From Macrotis lagotis (lineage: Eukaryota; Chordata; Mammalia; Peramelemorphia; Peramelidae), in the NCBI RefSeq assembly GCF_037893015.1, contig NC_133658.1:281936875-282000874 (forward strand): a stretch of 64,000 bases of DNA, written 5' to 3'. Both the position numbers and the translations under genes were made by a program. The notes beneath the pieces were generated by a model that worked only from the letters and a program-made list of their open reading frames with translations, did no database searches and was not told the origin of the DNA. Below, one piece after another: positions 45,660 through 58,047 of this stretch (the stretch's first letter is position 1; each line of letters opens with the position of its first letter).

Positions 45660-46870
45660 ATGCTCATGTAAATTTTTTAAAACATTTCTTTATTTATTTT
45701 TAGAAAGATTTATTTATTTTGAGTTATACAATTTTTCCCCCATTCTTGCTTCCCTCCCCCGCCGAAGGTATTCTGTTAATCTTTACATTGTTTCCATGGT
45801 ATACATTGATCTCAGTTGAATGTGATGAAAGAGAAATCATATCCTAAAGGAAGAAAAATAAAGTATAAGAGATAGCAAAATTACATAATAAGATAACGGG
45901 TTTTTTCCCCTAAATTGAAGGTAATAGTCTTTGGACCTTGTTCAAACTCCACAATTCTGGGGCAGCTAGGTGGCGCAGTGGATAGAGCACTGGCCCTGGA
46001 GTTAGGAGGACCTGAGTTCAAATCTGGCCTCAGACACTTAATAATCACCTAGCTGTGTGGCCTTGGGCAAGCCACTCAACCCCATTTGCCTTGCAAAATC
46101 CTAAAAAACAAACAAACAAACAAAAAACAAACTCCACAATTCTTTCCCTGAATATTGTCCCTGGTTGTTGCACTGATGGAATGAGCAAATCCATCACAGT
46201 TGATCATCACCCCCATGTTACTGTTAGAGTGTACAATGTTTTTCTGGTTCAGCTCATCTCGCCCAGCATCAGTTCATGCAAATCCTTCCATGCTTCTCTG
46301 AATTCCCATCCCTCCTGGTTTCTAATAGAAAATAGTGTTCCATGACATACATATTACCACAGTTTGCTAAACCATTCCCCAATTGAAGGACATACACTTA
46401 ATATCCAATTCTTTGCCACCACAAACAGGGTTGCTATGAATATTTTTGTACAAGTGATGTTTTTACCCTTATGTAAATTTTTATTGAGAGCAACATGTTC
46501 ATCATTTCCTATAAAAGAAGAGCATTTCATCATAATCACATACCATATTTCGTTCAGCCATTCCCCAACCAATGGACATTCCCTCAATCTCTAGTTCCTT
46601 AACCACCAGAAAAGAGCTGCTAGAAATAACCTTATACATTTAGATCCTTTTCCTTCCTATTTTTCATCTCTTCGGAATATAGGCATGGTTTTATAACCCC
46701 CTGGCCATAGTTCCAAATTACTTCACAGAATTGTTGAATCGTTTCACAATTCTTCCAATGGACCCACTATCCTCTTTAGAGAGGACTGTCTGTCCTACCA
46801 TTACTTCTAAAGATTCTCTGCACCTCGCCATTTACCCCTTTACAGGCAACTGGTCTAGATCTAGGACCTT
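45660..46870 (-). mobile_element. L1 3' UTR with internal duplication and nested SINE
   Basis: Antisense L1 3' UTR from about 45660, broken by a SINE at 45959-46127, then ccagcatcagttcatgcaaa and cattccccaattgaagg. A second copy of the cattcccc unit follows 186 bp later at 46559 (cattccccaaccaatgg). It ends in the cacagaattgttgaatcg region. Confidence 0.7.
45959..46127 (+). mobile_element. Short-form SINE with 16 bp TSD
   Basis: caaactccacaattct at 45943-45958 and 46128-46143. Near-consensus body; the tail is extended by (caaa)n units. One of the youngest-looking copies in the window. Confidence 0.95.
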
Positions 46871-46965
46871 GTACTGACTGGCCTTTACAGTTGACATGAA
46901 TCTATCGTAACCATGAGCCCTCCTTTAAGCATATATCCACTATTTAAAATATAATGTAAAAAAAA

Positions 46966-47155
46966 ATGCTGTCCATCTCCAGAGAGAGAACTGACGAACT
47001 GAGTATAGACTGAAGCCTCTTTTTTCCACTTATTTTTATTGCTTTTTTTGGCAACATAGCTAATTTGGAAATATGTTTTGCCTGACTTCACATGTATAAT
47101 TGTTTGCCTTCTCAATGGGTGAAGGAGACAATTAGAAATTCATTTTTTTAAATGA
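46966..47155 (+). mobile_element. L1 3' end
   Basis: gagagagaactgacgaactg, gcaacatagctaatttggaa, gacttcacatgtataattg, ttctcaatgggtgaaggag: sense L1 terminus. Confidence 0.75.
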
Positions 47156-47164
47156 ATGTTATCT

Positions 47165-47320
47165 AAACTTTATTTTAGAAAGAGAAAGAAAAACAATAAC
47201 AAGAGGAATATAAACTTGAGCAGATGTCTTGATTTTCTAACTAAAGTTTATTTTAAAAAGAAAAAGAAAAAGAATAATGAGTAATATAAACTTAAGAGCA
47301 GATAATGTCTTGATTTTCTA
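47165..47320. repeat. 78 bp tandem duplication
   Basis: Two copies start at 47165 and 47243, both ending gtcttgattttcta after a purine-rich centre and aatataaactt. Confidence 0.85.
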
Positions 47321-47394
47321 TTTTTGCTACCAGTACTTAACACAAAGTTAGAACTTAACAAATGCTTTTCCATTTCACAACATTCCATTTCATT

Positions 47395-47870
47395 TTGTTT
47401 TTTTCTCTCTTTACATTGCTGAGGTTGTTGTATGTATTATATTCTGTTTCACTCATCAATTTATATATTTTCCCATAATTATTTGAATTCTTCACATTCC
47501 TCTTTTCTTTGGTAAATTATTATTCCATTACATTCATATCCCACAATTTATTTAGCCAACCAATGACCATCCACTTTGTTCTCTGTTACCATTATAAGAG
47601 GTGTAATGACTACATTGGTATATATAGCATCTTTTTTTATGTCTTTAGCTTTCTTGGGGTATTTATCCAGAAGTGAGATTTCTGAATCAAAGGGGACAGA
47701 CAGGTGATTCACTTTTTTTGGTACAGTTCCAAATTGTTTACCAGAATGGTTGAACCAATTCCAGTTCCTAAAACATGGGTCAGCATGTCTGTCTTCTTAG
47801 CCTTTGCAACATTGACTCTTTCCATCTTCTCCCAACTTTTTTATAATGATACCATAAAGAGCCTTGCACC
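47395..47870 (-). mobile_element. L1 3' UTR
   Basis: tattattccattacattcat, cagttccaaattgtttacca, gaatggttgaaccaattcca: antisense order of the L1 3' UTR. Diverged. Confidence 0.65.
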
Positions 47871-47987
47871 TTAAACATGAAAGCCAGAAAGCCAGCAAGA
47901 AAGGGAGAGGAGTTCCCTATCTGTGGTATTGACGCTATTTTTTAAATACAATAGCATTTAAAAAGTTAACAAGGTATTAACAGGTAG

Positions 47988-48120
47988 AGTTCCTTAACTA
48001 CTAGAAAAGAGCTTCTAGAAATAAGCTGTATACATTTAGATCCTTTTCCTTCCTGTTTTTCATCTCTTCTGGAATATAGGTATGATTTTTATAGCCCCCT
48101 GACCATAGTTCCAAATAGAC
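47988..48120 (-). mobile_element. L1 3' UTR fragment
   Basis: Nearly the same text as 46595-46730 (tacatttagatccttttcct, ccatagttccaaat), so it belongs to the same L1 family or is a local copy. Confidence 0.65.
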
Positions 48121-48600
48121 CCAATAGTATATTGCAGAAAAGGAACACTGAGTTGCAGAAATGTTGGTACATTTTCCTATTGCATCATTATCATGCAAAA
48201 TATATCATATTAAAGTCATGGTCCTTTAAGACAATTTGGAATCAACAGCTGAAACACTCTTTTAACTGAATCATTTGTAAAGAAAGTTGATCTGTGCTCT
48301 GACTTGTATCTCTAGCAATGGAGACTCACAACACTGAGCTGTCCATACATTCTTTAATGGCCAGGACGATGCTTTTGTGAGCTGGATGAATGGGGTCGGG
48401 ACTTGTCTGTGGTTGAGGGTAAAAGTTAATCTGTGACCAAAGTTGGAAATGAATCAATGAATAATTGGAATTACATGAGCCCAGGCAGGCAAGGTACTGA
48501 TTTAGAAAGTGCCATTATAGTCAGAACCAGGATGGTGGAGTAAAGACAGGGACTCACCTGAGCTCTTATCCCCTCTAAATCCCTTTAAATAATGACTCTA
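48121..48600. other. No gene seen
   Basis: No recognisable feature. Confidence 0.4.
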
Positions 48601-48755
48601 GGGGCAGCTATGTGACACAGTCCTGGAGCACCAGTCCTGGAATCAGGAGGACCTGAGTTCAAATACAGCCTCAGATTCTTAATAATTACCTTATCTGTGT
48701 GACCTTGGGCAAGTCACTTAACCCCATTGCCTTGCCAAAAGAAAAACCAAAATCC
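48601..48755 (+). mobile_element. Short-form SINE
   Basis: Head ggggcagctatgtgacacag, then ggaggacctgagttcaaata and accccattgccttgccaaaa. Around the head an extra tcctggagcacc repeats nearby letters. Confidence 0.85.
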
Positions 48756-49059
48756 AAGAAACCAGAAAAAAGAGGGAATAACATAAACACTCAATCTATT
48801 TTACCCTATAGAAAAATAGGATGGCAAGGGGATAAGAGGGGGTGATGAGAGAAGGAAGGACTGATTGGGGGAAGTGATAGAAGCAAAACACTTTTGAGGA
48901 GTGACAAAGTTAAAGGAGAAAGAGAATAGAATAAAATAGAGGGAGAAATAATACAGAGGGAAATATAGTTAGCAATACTAACAGCAAAAATATTTTTTAA
49001 GTAAGTTTCTCTAATGAAGGCCTCATTTCTCAAACAGATAGAGAACTGACTTAAATTGT
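48756..49059. other. No gene; purine-rich stretch
   Basis: Gaagg/gaggg-rich plus strand at 48820-48960. No named repeat. Confidence 0.4.
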
Positions 49060-49935
49060 CAAGTGAGATCCATTCCCCAATTGATAAATTATCAAAAGGT
49101 AAGAAGATTTTAGATCAAAACTATCTATAGCCATATGAAAAAATATCTTATACCTATTAGACTGGTTAAAAGGACCCAAAAGGAAAGTGAAAATGAGACA
49201 TTAATGTTGGTAAAGTTGTAAACTGATTCAACCATTCTGTATAGCAATTTGGAACTATGCCCAAAGGGCTATAAAATCATGCATATCTTTTAACTTAGCA
49301 TTACCACTACTAGATCTATATCCCAAAAAAAATATTTTTTAAAAAATCTGTATGTACAAAAATATTTATAGTAGCACTTTTCTGATGGCAAAAAATTGGA
49401 AATTCTTGAAGGGATACTCAAATTGTGGAATGGCTAAACAAGTATGTGATTATGACAGAATACTATGATACTATAAGAAATAATGAGCAGGATGCTCTTA
49501 GAAAAATCTGGAAAGATTTACATGGGTTAATGCAAAGTGAATAATACCAATATTATGAAATGATCAGCTGAGAATGACATAGCTATTCCCAGCAATATAA
49601 GATCCAAGACCACTCGGAAAGACTTATGATGAAAAACACTATTCATCCCCCAAAAAACAACTGATAGTATTTGAATACAGATTGAATTATACTTTTTCAA
49701 AATCTTTTTTTCTTGAGTTTTTTTTTTTTGGTCTATTTTTTTTCACAACATGACTATTATTCACAACATGTTTGCATGTCTACACAAGTATAAGTATTTC
49801 AAATTACTTGCCTTAATGGGCATGGGGGAAGGGAGAAAGGGAAAGAATTTAGAACTCAGTTTTAAAAATGAAGGTAAAAAATTGTTATTACATGTAACTG
49901 GAGATAATAACAAAATACAAAATAAATTTTAAAAA
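49060..49935 (+). mobile_element. L1 3' end to poly-A
   Basis: From ccattccccaattgataaat through actgattcaaccattctgta, gggaagggagaaagggaaag and aatttagaactcagtttt to aaaatacaaaataaatttta plus A: a plus-strand L1 end, 5' truncated, about 875 bp. Confidence 0.8.
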
Positions 49936-50867
49936 ACCCAAAGTGTTATCAGTGATAGAAGTAATCTTGTATCTCAGTGATAAAGTCATTTCTCTGAAGT
50001 GTTATTCCTTGGAGGTAAGGGCAATGACTATATGTAGTAAGCAGCTACAAGTGTGGGGTGGGAAAAAGCTGTAATTGGTTGTCATAGAACCAAGGCCCCA
50101 ACAAACACTGAGTCATCTATTGAGCTTATTGACTGGCCCTCTTTCCAGCCACAAGCAAATAGAAGCACAGGTTAGAGGAAACTCCCAGCACGTGATCCAG
50201 GTTTGAATAAAAAGCGCTCCATGAACTTGGCAGGGTGTGTCTTAGGCCCAGCAGTCTGAATTTTTCAGGATATACCTTGTCAGTAATAGCCCAGTCAAAA
50301 GGCCCAGTTTGTATCAAACTCAGAATATATTGGGTCACTCCACAATGCCCCCAGTGAAGAGAAGTCGTCTTCTATGTCTTCGCAAATTCTTCTGGAAGCT
50401 CTGCTCCTCCTGTGTGAACCTGAGGTTGCCCTTTCTTCATCCTGGGAGGACAAGGTAAGAGTCTGATGATCACAGTAACCCCCAGTCTGACTAGCTCTGC
50501 CTCTTTTCCTTCTTTGCTTTTGCACACATCATTCATTCTCTTCACATAGAATGTCCTACCTCTTGATTCTACCATCCCATGCACCTCTAGTTCTCTCAGT
50601 GCCCACCACAAAATTCATCTCCCCATAGAAAACTGCCTCAAATTGTTCACTCTTATCCCCTGCATTGACCTATTAAGTAATTCATCATGTACTTTTCAAC
50701 ATTTACTGAAAAGTTGAGTTCTCATGAAGTTCTGCCTTCATGAACATTTCATCATGCTGTCTAGGGTACAGACAACTCCAAGGCTCAGATCCTTTCTTCT
50801 CAAACTTTGTCTTCTCTTCCTGGACATTCTGTCCTTATGCAGCCTTCAATGGGGTTCTTCTGAAAAG
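49936..50867. other. No gene seen
   Basis: Overlapping minus-strand frames 50126-50338, 50295-50525 and 50372-50611 in different frames show no domain. Confidence 0.4.
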
Positions 50868-51020
50868 GTCACTAGAGCAGGGATCTCAGAGGCCCTCTTG
50901 TTCATCCTCTTCATTTTACTACTGCAGAAACTGAGGCCAGGGAGATGAGAGGATTTGCCCAAGATTACACAGGTGGTGACAGAGCTGAGATTGGAACCTG
51001 GGTCTTTTGATTACTCTTTT
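50868..51020 (-). mobile_element. MIR SINE
   Basis: gcagaaactgaggccaggga, gatttgcccaagattacaca, gagctgagattggaacctgg: clear antisense MIR. Confidence 0.75.
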
Positions 51021-51122
51021 CCTACTGTACTATGTTACCTCCTGAGACACAACGAGTCTGGGTGTTGGAATCTGGGCTGACCCAGCCCAGAAGAGTATTG
51101 TTATGAGAATTTTCAAGATTCT

Positions 51123-51376
51123 TGGTAGTTGTTGTTTAGTCATTTCTTAGTTGTGTCCAACTCTTTATGACACTTTCTAGGTATCCTTGGTAGAGATACT
51201 GGAGTGGTTTTCCTTTTCCTTCTCCAGTTCATTTTACAGATGTGGAAACTGAGACAAGCAGTTATTTTTTTCCAGGGTCTTAAAGCTAGGAAGTGTCTCA
51301 GACCAGATTTGAACTCATGAAGATGATTCTTTCTGATTACAGGTCTGGTGCTCTATCCACTGTACTACCCAGCTGC
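51123..51376 (-). mobile_element. Form-A long SINE
   Basis: agttgtgtccaactctttat, cttctccagttcattttaca, head at tactacccagctgctg. Confidence 0.85.
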
Positions 51377-51495
51377 TGCTCAAATAAGCCAGCACAAATT
51401 ACAGACAGGTACACTGCAGTTTATTTATTTAATCGAGAATGCGATAACATGCCATCAGTAGGTGATGGACATTATATCTTAAAGTTCCATGGATG

Positions 51496-51499
<4 letters not shown>

Positions 51500-51572
<73 letters not shown>
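51500..51572. repeat. (AC)n(AT)n compound microsatellite
   Basis: About 23 AC units then about 12 AT units. Confidence 0.92.
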
Positions 51573-51576
<4 letters not shown>

Positions 51577-52573
51577 CTCTTCTGATCCAAAGTTTGTAAG
51601 ATCAAGAAGGTCACATAGGCAAGATTACAAATCACTTTTCAGTTAGCTGATAGGACATGTAGGTGAATAAAGGAAAAAAAGATGCTTAAATCATTATAGA
51701 GACCATTAGTATAGCCATTTACATCAGTCCAAAGAAAACAATATCTTCTTTATCATTCAGTTTCTGAATCTATTGAAAATATAGCAAATTTTCTTTTTAA
51801 TTGTAGAAAGGTCATTGGAGGAAGGGAGGTTCTGAAGGATACATTCTACACAGTTATATAATAGCAAATATAGAACAAAGTGGAGTCAATTATATTCTCT
51901 GAAAAAATCTACTTTCAACAGTGTGTAGGCCTAAGAGATGGGATTGATAAGATGGCAGGAGGGGTTTCCTTGCACTGACCAAAGACATATATTTTTCTTG
52001 TCCCTGTTCTATTCTCAGTTCTTGAGAGAGGGTTTGAGGCTGAAGATATACCAAAGGCCAGTCCCAGATTTGACTTTGCAATGTAGTGAGTGTCACCCAT
52101 TTTGCACACATCCCTGGGGAACCTTTTAGATTCTTCAGTATCATTAAAACATAAAGCAGCATCTAACCTAGGACTGAGCTGAAATTACATCAACTCCCAC
52201 ACCAAACCACTTGATTTTGATTTTAAGTCCTTTGAAAGCAACATCTGTTTTGGAGAGAGGTGAAATGAGGATGGCAGAACTCATGGACTGGAATCAGTCA
52301 GTTCCTGATTTTTGGCTTTGTCATTCACTGGCAGCCACAGTTTAATCACTACCTTCCTTATTGCTCCCTGATGTGGCTTTGGGACAGATAAATTCAACTA
52401 TAGAAGCCTGAGCAAACTATTTATCTAAGTCAACTTTACATCTGATATGTAAAACCTGAGGTTCAGAAGACAGTTCCTATATGCAGTTCAAATTCCTTAA
52501 CCCAGGGTTTTGAAGTGAGAGGGGACTAAAGTTTAAAGATTAAGAATCTGGGGTGCAGGGGCTATTGTCTTTT
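51573..52573. other. No gene seen
   Basis: Open frames at 51890-52162 and 51915-52109 (minus) and 51938-52129 (plus) overlap each other in different frames with no family match. Confidence 0.4.
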
Positions 52574-52723
52574 TTATTTTTTATTTTTGCAAGACAATGG
52601 GGTTAAGTGACTTGTCCAAGGTCACACAGTTAAGTAAGTATTAAGTGTCTGAGGTTGCATTTGAACTCAGGTCCTCCTGACTCCAGGGCTGGCACTCTAT
52701 CCACTGTGTCATATAGCTGCCCC
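52574..52723 (-). mobile_element. Short-form SINE with TSD
   Basis: Flanks gctattgtcttttt (left) and gctattgcctttttg (right) look like a decayed TSD. Head at tgtcatatagctgccc. Confidence 0.87.
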
Positions 52724-52869
52724 AGCTATTGCCTTTTTGTCTTTTTCACCATTCTCTAGACCACAGCCTTCACATCCTTATAGATGCTTGTTGAATGGAA
52801 TTGATTTTGAATATCACACATTCCCTATATTAGGGCGATGATAGCATATTGAGTGTATGTTGTCCAAAT

Positions 52870-52965
52870 CTAATGAGGCAGTATAGTGTATTGGAAAGGA
52901 CTTTGAAGTTCAGGGAAGGAAACCTAAGTTACCATCATCTGAACTTGTATATTAACTATGTTGTA
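52870..52965 (+). mobile_element. MIR-type fragment
   Basis: ggcagtatagtgtattggaa and gacctaagttaccatc-like order; weak. Confidence 0.45.
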
Positions 52966-53083
52966 TTTATATGATGTTAAAAATCAAAACTGTTATTTGC
53001 TGCCCTGCATTATTGTATTCAACCTTTGTTGCTGTCATTGTTTTACTGCATTATTTCAAACTATTTCATGTATACAGATAACA

Positions 53084-53088
<5 letters not shown>

Positions 53089-53128
<40 letters not shown>
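53089..53128. repeat. (CT)n microsatellite
   Basis: About 20 CT units. Confidence 0.9.
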
Positions 53129-53133
<5 letters not shown>

Positions 53134-53925
53134 AATGAAAAGACTGATTATCTGTTCTTTCAGAATATCCTTAGTATTTAGATACATAGTTGGAGCTTTA
53201 CATCCTTGGCAATAGGTTTGGGTTCTTCTAATGAGAGGGGCCTCAGTTATACAGGATCAGTTATCAGTTTCTTATCTTAACCCTCTAGGTATACAAGAGG
53301 AAAGGAAAAGGTGAGAAGAGATAAAAAGAGAATAGAAATTTATCACTACAATGATTAGAATATAGGGAGCCAGGACTTTGTTCTGAGCTGGCTGCCCCTT
53401 GAATTCTTGTCCTTCCAGCTTCAGCTTCAGGGCTGCTAATCCTGCCTTTGTGGTGGGAGCCTGACTGTGGGCGGAGGCCATGTTCCTTGACACAAAAGCC
53501 CCTTTGCTGAACAAGCAGAATTGCTCAAAGAGAGAAAAAAAATATGGAAATAATGCCAGAGAGAGGGTCTGAATAATTACAGAATATCTTTACCACTGGC
53601 CCAGCAGAAAAGAAACCAGGACAAAATTTAGTTTGTTTATACCCGGTGGATGAGGAGCAGAGTCCTTATGAGGGTGCCATGAGTATGAGCTCAGCCACAA
53701 CTGAATTTAAGTGCTGGCTAGAGGCCATTAAGTAATATTACTCCAGGTTTAGATAAGAATTCAAATGTCACTTGGATTGGCTCATCACTGAGGTTTTTCC
53801 CAACTCTCTCATCTATAGTCCTCTGAGTACTTGAGAATAATTGAACTGTGGGAAAGTTATCTGCATAGGTAATCTGACCATGAACAAGGTCTTCATCTCT
53901 TAGAGCCTCAGTTTCTTTTTTTTTA
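53129..53925. other. No gene seen
   Basis: The minus-strand frame 53272-53514 has no recognisable family. Confidence 0.4.
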
Positions 53926-54500
53926 ATTTATCTTATTTCAATTAATAAGCCTTTATTTTCTCTCATTCCATCTCCTACACCTTGAATTGGGAGGGGGAAA
54001 TGGAATTATTTATAACAATGTATGTCCAATTCCTTGTCAAACATGTATGCCTCATTCTATATCTTGAATGCATTACCAGTACCATAGGAAAGTTGGGGAA
54101 CAGGCTTTCTCTTCAGTCTTCTGGTGGCCAAGTTAGTTGAGTTCTTAGTCCTTTCAAAGATTTTTTGTTTTAGAATGTTAGTGCATAGATTGTTCTCCTG
54201 GTACTACTCTTTCCCCTCATCATTATTTCACAAGGGTCTTTTCAAGTTTCAACATTTCTTATGGCTCAATAGTATTCCATTATATTCATAAACCAAAATT
54301 TGTTCAAGTATTCTCTAATTGATGCCCACATTTAATTTCCTCCTCTTTGCTATTACAAAAAAGAGTTGCTGTTGATACTTTTGTACAGTCTGGTCCCTTT
54401 GATCTCTTTGGAATCCTAGTAGTGGTATTGCTGAGTCAAACACCATGAACAATTTAGTTGCTTTGAGGGCATAGCTTAAAATTGCTTTCTGGAATGACTG
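53926..54500 (-). mobile_element. L1 3' UTR
   Basis: ctcaatagtattccattata, aagagttgctgttgatactt, gtagtggtattgctgagtca in antisense L1 order, starting from a T-rich edge. Confidence 0.7.
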
Positions 54501-55197
54501 ACTTCCTCTATTTCTTAATATGATAATACTATTTGCATCACCTAACTCATAGTTGTGTTTTTGGGAAAGCACTTTGTAATCATGAAGCCTCAGGTGAGTT
54601 ATTATCATTATTATAAAGTCAAAATTCCTAAAAAATGAAAGTTAGGATTAAATGTCCAAAATGACCTGTCAACCCTATTTGTGCTCATTGAACCAAAGCA
54701 AGACAGATGGGTATTATTTCTTCTGAGGAAGAGGAGAACCTAAGTCATTGCCTCTTTTTTATTGGGAGACAGGGAGGTCACAATGCCTACTGTTGCTGCC
54801 TTCTCTTAAAGAGAAAGATGAGCATAAGGTAGGGTCATTCTCCCAGAGACTAGGCAATGTTGGAATGTTTAGGAACTCTATGGCTACTGTGGTTAGTGCC
54901 CTCTCCTAAGTAGATTCACAAAGAAAATGTGTTCTCTTCATTGCCTCCTGGGGACTGTTGCCCAGTCTCCCTCCTCCCTCCTCCCTTTCTTCCTTCTTCC
55001 CTCACACTGTCTCTCCCTCACTTAATAAAGGTGGAAGTATGGCATAGTAGATGGGAAGGTTGAATCAGGAATTACCCATGTTTAATGAAATGCTCTTTGC
55101 AAATCCTAAACTGCTATATAAATGTGAACTATTATTACTAACTATATGTCTCTAGATGGGTTTATTTGTTCTTCCTCACTAAGGTGGAACTGACAAG
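54501..55197. other. No gene seen
   Basis: Includes a ctccctcctccctcctccct patch near 54968-54990. Confidence 0.4.
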
Positions 55198-55210
55198 AAA
55201 ACTGAGCTAT

Positions 55211-55360
55211 TGGGGGCAGCTAGGTGGCGCAGTGGATAGAGCACGGGCTCTGGAGTCAGGAGTACCTGAGTTCAAATGCGGCCTCAGACACTTAATAATT
55301 CCCTAGCTGTGTGGCCTTGGGTAAGACACTTAACCCCAATTGCCTTGCAAAAACCTTAAA
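55211..55360 (+). mobile_element. Short-form SINE with 13 bp TSD
   Basis: aaaactgagctat at 55198-55210 and 55361-55373. Near-consensus body. Confidence 0.94.
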
Positions 55361-55373
55361 AAAACTGAGCTAT

Positions 55374-55965
55374 CCAGCAAGTGAGAGTCAGTTCTTTGGG
55401 TTTGGAAGACACCGTTTCCCAAAGCATGGACCAGGTATCTTCAAAACCATACCCTCAGCCAGATTCCCTCCATCATGATCAAAGGTCCTTCCTCCAAAAA
55501 AACACTGGCAGCTGCCCAATGAAAGGACTGGAACTCTAGGGGCTGTGTCCCCAAACTTGCTGACTCAGGCCCTGCATGCTAAGGTTAGAAAATTGCAAGT
55601 GAAAGCCTGAAATTATAGTGGTGCCGATGTTTGAGTTCTCAGAATTTTTCTTTTACAGTTCTAAGAACTTTTAAGCTCTAAATATGTGGGGATAAGATGA
55701 TCTCCACCTGGACAGAGACTTGATACTGCAGAGATCAAAGAGAATCTCTGAGTTCCCACTCACCTTAAATTTCTTTTCTAAGCTCCAAGGGGAGCCTCTA
55801 GACCTTTGCTCAGACTGTTCCCCGTTTCTTGAATGTGCTTCCTCTCACCTCTGCCTCTCAGAAGCTGAACTTCTTTCAAGCCCAGTCTCATTTGCCTCTT
55901 TCTAAGGGAAACCTTTCAGCTTACCTTAAGAGTTAGAGCATGCTTTCCTTTTTTCATAGGATCAT
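55374..55965. other. No gene; possible L2-type text
   Basis: tgctcagactgttccccgtt, ctcacctctgcctctcagaa and ctttcaagcccagtctcatt (55806-55893) resemble an L2 3' region in plus orientation. Nothing else seen. Confidence 0.45.
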
Positions 55966-56115
55966 AGATGGGGACCAAGCCACCAAGTCCAATCCCCTCC
56001 TTTGGAAAAGGAGGAAACTGAACTACAAAGAGACTAAATGACTTGTTTAGGGCCTAAGAAGTGTCCAAGATGGGATTTGAACTCAGATCATTGGTCATTA
56101 GAGGGAGTCCTCTTT
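55966..56115 (-). mobile_element. MIR-like SINE
   Basis: agtccaatcccctcctttgg, aggaggaaactgaactacaa, gatgggatttgaactcagat. Confidence 0.65.
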
Positions 56116-56819
56116 TCACATTACCTGACTGCCTTTCAATACAATAGAATCTCCTTTAAGGGTAGAGGTGATTTTAATATTGTACAAGAAAGAGCAATTT
56201 GCACATATAAATACTTAACAATTGGATTGTTTTTGGAGAAGTGGCAAACATGACCTCTGGAAAGGATAGATGAGTTCAAGTCACTCTGGAACTGAAAGGG
56301 CTCCTGGGAAGTCAATCAGGCAATGAAAACAGACCACTGGAGTCTTAATGGTCTACATATTCTTAATGCACCAAGTCAATGTGCCCATCAAAACCTCTAA
56401 TTTATTATTAGGGAGTAATAGACACAAGGGAGAATAATGCATTGTTCTTCCAATACAGAAAGACTATTCCTGATCCATCTTGATCCAGGGGAGGAGATGG
56501 GCTATGCTGATTCACATATACTTTCACCAGATACAGATTTATAATTCTTATCTGAGTTTGGAACTTGTCTGTGTTTGGGCAACAAAGGAAGAAGGTTCAG
56601 GAGCTCTGCCTTGTGCATTAGCTTGACAATTGGCCTCAATCACTAGATGTCATTCTTTTCCTGTGTTGCTCATTTATTAATGTTTAGGATGTCTCTTTAG
56701 CCTTATTCACATTGGGGGAGAGAAGACTGAGGGGCAACTGAATTATTTTTTCAGTTCATTGAAGGTTGTAGAGAAGATGGTACCACTGAGGGCAGAATAG
56801 AAAAGAACAGATATCCTTA
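56116..56819. other. No gene seen
   Basis: No recognisable feature. Confidence 0.4.
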
Positions 56820-56985
56820 TATAGCCATGTGTGAAGGATTTAAATTATGTATGTAATTATATATAAGAATATATATAAATTATATGTGTTTTATGACATA
56901 TAATATATCTATGAATAGATCTAAAATTACATATATATTAACATATATATGTGTATAAACATATATATATATATGTGAAAGGATG
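56820..56985. repeat. AT-rich tatata/atatgt low-complexity
   Basis: Irregular TA and ATGT repeats. Confidence 0.8.
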
Positions 56986-57311
56986 GTCTTAGAGGTAAGA
57001 ATTAAGCCTACTTAGAGGCATCATGATGTTCTAAATGATGTTTTCTAATTGTTTCTCTCTCTCTCTAGGACTATGTGATTATGGCCACAGAACAGATCCC
57101 GACAGATATTTGCTAGTAGAGTAGGATTAGGGATGGGGTAAGGGCTGAGAAAAAGGAAGTAAAGAAGGAACCAAAGGGGGAAAGGGGCAGGGTTCTCACT
57201 AATTGGGTAAGAACCAAAATATTCTCTTAGAAATCAATCAATATACTAGCATTTTTAAGTGTTTACTAATTGTCAAGCACTTTGGTGCTGAGAACACAAA
57301 TAGAATTAGAA
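56986..57311. other. No gene; a weak splice-acceptor-like site at 57054-57069
   Basis: A ctctctctctctag acceptor-like tract is followed by GACTATGTGATT. A phase-2 continuation from the candidate first exon hits a stop after three codons, so it is not supported as exon 2. An L2/MIR-type tail may lie at 57235-57300. Confidence 0.4.
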
Positions 57312-57322
57312 AGAAAGCCCTT

Positions 57323-57466
57323 GGGGCAGCTAGGTGGAGTAATGGATAGAGCACTGACCCCGGAGTCAGGAGAACCTTGGTTCAAATTCTTTATACATCT
57401 GATTCTCACTAGCTGTGTGACCTTGGACAAGTCACTTAACCTCACTGCCTTGTAAAAATCAAAAAA
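57323..57466 (+). mobile_element. Short-form SINE with TSD
   Basis: agaaagccctt (57312-57322) and agaaagtcctt (57467-57477) flank a slightly diverged copy. Confidence 0.9.
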
Positions 57467-57518
57467 AGAAAGTCCTTTCTAATAGAAGTAGGTAGATGGC
57501 ACACGAAAGAAAATTGAA

Positions 57519-57531
57519 GGGGGGGGGGGGG
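57519..57531. repeat. Poly-G run (13)
   Basis: Thirteen consecutive G bases. Confidence 0.9.
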
Positions 57532-58047
57532 CTGGGAGTATGAAGAACTGAGGCATGCCTTTGGGTGTGGAAGATGAAGTCCTAAGTGCAGCCTGGAGAG
57601 GAATGATTTGACTTGGGGACTCTCCTGAAATGGAAATTCTGGAAGGAACCATCTAGAGGGAGAGGATGCAGGGCACTTGCAGTGTGTGAATTCCTTTGCT
57701 GGAGTGAGGCTTCAGAACTGAAATGAGGCAAGTCGGGAGTCAGGATGGTACAGCAAGTCTAGAATACAGACCTCTGTTACACAATGCCAGAGCATTCCAG
57801 CAATGTGGAGTAGTGAAAAACACGAATGGAAAAAAAATCGAAAGGCTCTGGTTCAGCAGGGATTTTTTTTTTCCCCTGAGAATAGGGGAAGATCATGAAA
57901 GAAAGATGACAAGATGAGAGAGTGAGTAGGGAGAAGGAAGAAAGAATGACTAGGGAACAGCAAACCCTCTTGCATGGAGGAGGTACACAGAGGGAGACAC
58001 CTCAGGCCTGGAATTTTAGCACAAAAGTGTCATCTTTCTCTCTCTTT
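57532..58047. other. No gene seen
   Basis: Purine-rich between 57890 and 57955. No family. Confidence 0.4.

Noticed and set aside
46354..46594. Paired open frames of 76-77 residues on both strands
   Set aside because: They lie inside the L1 3' UTR, which is non-coding; the frames on both strands are coincidental.
50126..50611. Cluster of minus-strand open frames as a small gene
   Set aside because: The frames overlap in different phases, share no domain, and no acceptor/donor pair links them.
57054..57116. Possible exon 2 after a ctctctctctctag acceptor
   Set aside because: Phase-2 continuation from the exon at 19361 meets a stop after three codons.
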